Source: Chrysemys picta bellii
Lineage: Eukaryota; Chordata; Testudines; Emydidae
Length of the DNA stretch: 64,000 nucleotides
Direction of reading: 5' to 3'
Assembly: GCF_011386835.1 (NCBI RefSeq)
Contig: NC_088800.1
Span: forward strand, 79,548,981-79,612,980
Positions within the stretch are counted from its first letter, which is position 1, and every line of letters begins with the position of its first letter. The notes beneath the pieces are model-generated. The model did no database searches, was not told the DNA's origin, and saw only the letters and a program-made list of their open reading frames with translations. The translations under genes were made by a program, and so were the position numbers. Of the stretch, positions 60,781 through 64,000 are shown piece after piece.

Positions 60781-61469
60781 CATGAGAAGGGGGATAGTAA
60801 TAGTTATGGCAATATAGTAAAGAGTCCAAGCCACCGATAGTGGGCCTGACCCGCATGCTGTTGAGTACCCTGGGCTCCCATTCAGTCCTCAGTTCTCAAA
60901 TGGTGTTTAACAACTAAAAGAATTAGGCTGAGTGTATTGTGCCTCCAATATCACCTTTATTTACCCCCACTTTCATGCAATGAACTCATCCCATACTTGT
61001 GCCGATATGAGTGAAGAACTTGAAATAATACTTCCTTACTTAAAGTAACTATGGCAGAAGGAGACACTTCATCCTGGACACCACTGAGCTGTCCTTAAAC
61101 AACTCAATACCAGTCTCCCATACAGACCAAGGTTCAGTTTGGCAGAATGAGATACTACATAAAACTGGGTTCTTCTGTCAGCTTCACATTCACCCACCTG
61201 ACAGTGCATGTAGAGGGAGGGAGAAAATCAGCAATGCTATTTAATGCTCATGGTGATGGCACAATACCAATACCTAGGTAGATTTAACAGTCTTAATTCC
61301 AGAAGACAGAAAGGAAGCTACTTAATTTAATAACAGCAGCCTTGTAACCACTGAAGAGAATATGGTTTGGGTCCTGGCTAACTGATAGATCACTTTTCTC
61401 CTAGTCAATACCCTGCCAGTTGCCAATCACCTCCCTGGTCTAACGAGGGGGTTAGTAACAGGCCACACT

Positions 61470-61560
61470 CAGGATTTATCTGCATGAGATTACACCAGTA
61501 TAAACTAAGGTGTGAATTTAAGCCAACAGTTATACTAGTATAACCTTGTCTGCACAGTAA
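61470..61560. mobile_element. Probable MITE fragment
   Basis: TTACACCAGTATAAACTAAG and TTATACTAGTATAACCTTG, the same motif family as 54075-54245. Confidence 0.4.
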
Positions 61561-61574
61561 TGCCTAGTTTTTAC

Positions 61575-61735
61575 ACAGCTTTTTATCAGTAGATCTTTAA
61601 GTGCTTTACAAAAGGGAGGCATCATTATACCCATTTTACAGATGGGGAAACTGAGGCACAGAGGGGTGAAGTGACTTGCCGGGGTCCCCCAGCACACCAG
61701 TGGCAAAGCCAGTAAGAATGCTTTTTTTGATTTAG
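61575..61735 (-). repeat. MIR-type SINE
   Basis: CCCATTTTACAGATGGGGAA, then ACTGAGGCACAGAGGGGTGA, then AGTGACTTGCC are the reverse complement of MIR; well preserved. Confidence 0.8.
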
Positions 61736-61739
61736 TCTG

Positions 61740-63465
61740 AGTCACCTGGAAAGGTTTAAGCAGAAAACTAACCCCAAAAGCCACGTTTGTAGGAGAAGAG
61801 CGTCCACATGTGACTTTTCCAAATAGACAATGCCTCCTTGACCCAGGTCCTTGGCTATTGTCTCATTTGGGGGGTGGCACCTGTGCCACTCTAAAAGCAC
61901 ATGAGTATTGCAGTTTAAGCAGTAAGTATGAAGCTAAGCCAATGTTGGGACTGTACCTCAAGACCTAGCACAGAGGCGCGTGTCCTCCTGACTGATCCAG
62001 AATGACACAGAAAAGGGGAAGTCAAATAGAAGCCTCTGCTGAAAAAAAAAAAAAAAAAATGTAAGAGCCATTAAAAGCCAACCCTTTCAGGTCAACTTCA
62101 TAGGAGATGAATCATTGAACAAATGTGTCCATCTTTATCTTGTTGGCAATGGTACATATAGGCTTAAACTTTCAAAATAATATGTGGGAGGTAAGCTAGG
62201 TTTGGATGGCTGACTTCTTATCTCCAAAATACTGCTCTTTAATTTTATAGAATGAGCTTCTTTGTTTTTAAGCTATATGATCTCTAAACAGTGCTGAGTT
62301 TGCTTCATTTCGTGCCTCCCACAGCATTCCTGGATTTCATGATAGCTCCACAGCAAAGTCACTGTAGAAACACAATTGATTTTATTTCGCCACAAAGACA
62401 ACTTGTTTAATAGAAAAACGTGATGCTTTTCTCATCTACCATATCCCACAAAGATGGACAGTCAGTTAAAGAGACACCACAAGCACTCAGTGAATCTAAG
62501 GGAAGAACCCCCACTTGGTCACATGGAGCTGAACTGTTTCCTAAGCCCTCCACTACAGCCTACACTTTCCCCTTTAAAGTCAAACACCAACATGAAAAAT
62601 AAATATAGTGAAAAAAGCAGCCATTGAATAGCTAATGGCCAGATATGCTGGTGGCTGGAAGATATAAAAGCAGCTATGTCTGTTCAGTATTTTGGCACGG
62701 ATTTATGACAAGTGTACTTGTGTTTCCATTAGCTGAGGCTTTCCCAGATGACCCCTCGGTTTCAAAAGGCAGACTCAACATTAAACTCCCATCAGATTTT
62801 AGTACTGCTGAGCTCATTCTGAACACTTGTAGCAATGTTTTACATCAGTCTAGGCCAACACATTCCATTAATGCTCCTCTTGACTCCTGGAAACATCTGC
62901 TTTGTTTACACTAATAGCAATATAGAGGCCACTTAACAGTTACCTCTGCTCCCCTATCTGCGTCTAAGACAGAAACCACCTTGAGCCGCACACATCAGTC
63001 ACGTCAGCCCGTCCACACATGTGCCAGCCCCTGTCCCTCAAAATCCTCAGCACTAGGACCTAAGGGTTCATTGTCTGGCAGAAAAAAAAAAAATAGAAAT
63101 AAGCAAGAGATTCATCTAAACAACCAAAAATAGAAGGCAAGGGTTAAATATGTTACAGAAAGGAAATGGAAGAGGCTAAAGTTTAAAGAGGTAGGTTAAT
63201 GTTTTATGTAGTTAGGCAAAGGTTAGCTAGAAAATAGGAAAGGCTAAACAAGGCACACTAGGTTAGGGTTAATATAAAAGAGAGAGAGCGCTAGGTATGG
63301 GGGCTCATACCAAACGGAGGAATTCGGCATGGGTCATTAGTTTTATTATAATGAAATTAAAAACGTGGTCTTGTTTCCACCACTCTGGTCTCACTACTTT
63401 GCTGGTACATAGCTTCCCTTCCTCCTTTCATACTTTTTGTCTTTCTAGAGAATGCTCGTCAGGCC
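61740..63465. other. Sequence without recognised features
   Basis: No exon, RNA gene or named repeat was recognised apart from short A tracts near 62043 and 63081. Confidence 0.4.
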
Positions 63466-63469
63466 AGGC

Positions 63470-63550
63470 GTGATTTTCTTCCATGAGCTTACGCAGTGGC
63501 TAGCACAATGCGGCCCTGATCCTGACTGGGGCCTTTGGTGATACACTAGC
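63470..63550 (+). repeat. L2-type LINE 3'-end fragment
   Basis: GTGGCTAGCACAATGCGGCC, then CTGATCCTGACTGGGGCC matches the L2 3' end also seen near 45985. Confidence 0.55.
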
Positions 63551-64000
63551 TACCTAAAAACCCTTGTAAGCAGAGAGTCTGTTTCTTGTATGGTGCATGC
63601 TTCAGTCCGCTGCTCAATATGAAGATCTGTCTTGATTTGGACCTTTGCTTTTTACAGTTTAACCTACTCAGTGTTGAATCCCAAAGACACCTACTCCAAC
63701 TTGATGATCCATAGGAAGCTATGGACAAGCAACATTCAGACAGTGAAGGGTTTAACTGTGCTCCATCTTACATTCACCTTTCCAGTCCTTTCAGCCTGCT
63801 GAACAGTTCACAGCTTAGGTAATTTCCTCAAAATAAAATTGTCCCTCAAAACGTGTTTTCACCTAATCCTCTTTCCACCAAAGAGCTTCAAGATGAAAAA
63901 TTAGTAGAGAGAGAAAGCTGGCACTTGTTTAAATTATACAGCCCCTTTCCAGTTTCTGAATCCATACAACAATGCAGCTATGGCTGGCAATTTTAATCTC

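Overview
The window is vertebrate nuclear DNA, most probably from a cryptodiran turtle. The base composition is AT-leaning, with long non-coding stretches, spliced exons and many dispersed repeats. Several repeats are of kinds typical of turtle genomes: SINE copies of the tortoise Cry/polIII type (near 13.0, 16.2, 16.5, 29.9, 46.3 and 58.5 kb), CR1-type LINE 3' ends, DIRS elements, and abundant hAT and PIF/Harbinger MITEs. The species call is inference from repeat recognition.

One host gene is clearly supported: the 3' part of RNF216 (TRIAD3, an RBR-type E3 ubiquitin ligase) on the minus strand. Four coding exons fit together in frame with canonical splice sites: 30035-30132 (end of the IBR domain), 27014-27236 (RING2/catalytic domain), 12300-12369 (charged linker) and 6898-7217 (proline-rich C-terminus and stop). 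The 3' UTR probably lies below 6898 and may run to an AATAAA near 1020. Exons for RING1 and the N-terminal half were not recognised in 30133-64000, so most of that span is probably one or more large introns, or upstream exons lie outside the window.

The rest is mobile-element archaeology. Region by region: 0.4-6 kb has a hAT MITE and two Harbinger-like MITEs in or below the 3' UTR. 7.5-10.6 kb is an eroded DIRS retroelement plus hAT pieces. 12.9-18.2 kb has SINEs, a 1.08-kb hAT element with an internal tandem array, a LINE remnant and a Harbinger MITE. 20.8-24.4 kb has a MITE, an internally deleted CR1 and a hAT MITE with a perfect 8-bp target duplication. 31-33 kb has another hAT MITE and a hairpin element. 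33.6-38 kb is a nested cluster around a decayed PIF/Harbinger transposon with a Myb-like gene, a DDE transposase and an unexplained antisense exon. 38.6-39.4 kb has two hAT elements with perfect 8-bp duplications, one carrying a nested insertion. 46.8-47.9 kb is a compact DIRS derivative that keeps both inverted termini but has lost most of its coding region. 51-64 kb has CR1 3' ends, a tRNA-headed SINE with a CR1-like tail, a 1.18-kb solo-LTR-like unit, MITEs and MIR/L2 fragments.

No operon, CRISPR array, rRNA or functional tRNA gene was seen. I do not see a new biological system. The most unusual items are the compact DIRS derivative, the antisense exon within the Harbinger element, and the layered insertions at 33.6-39.4 kb.
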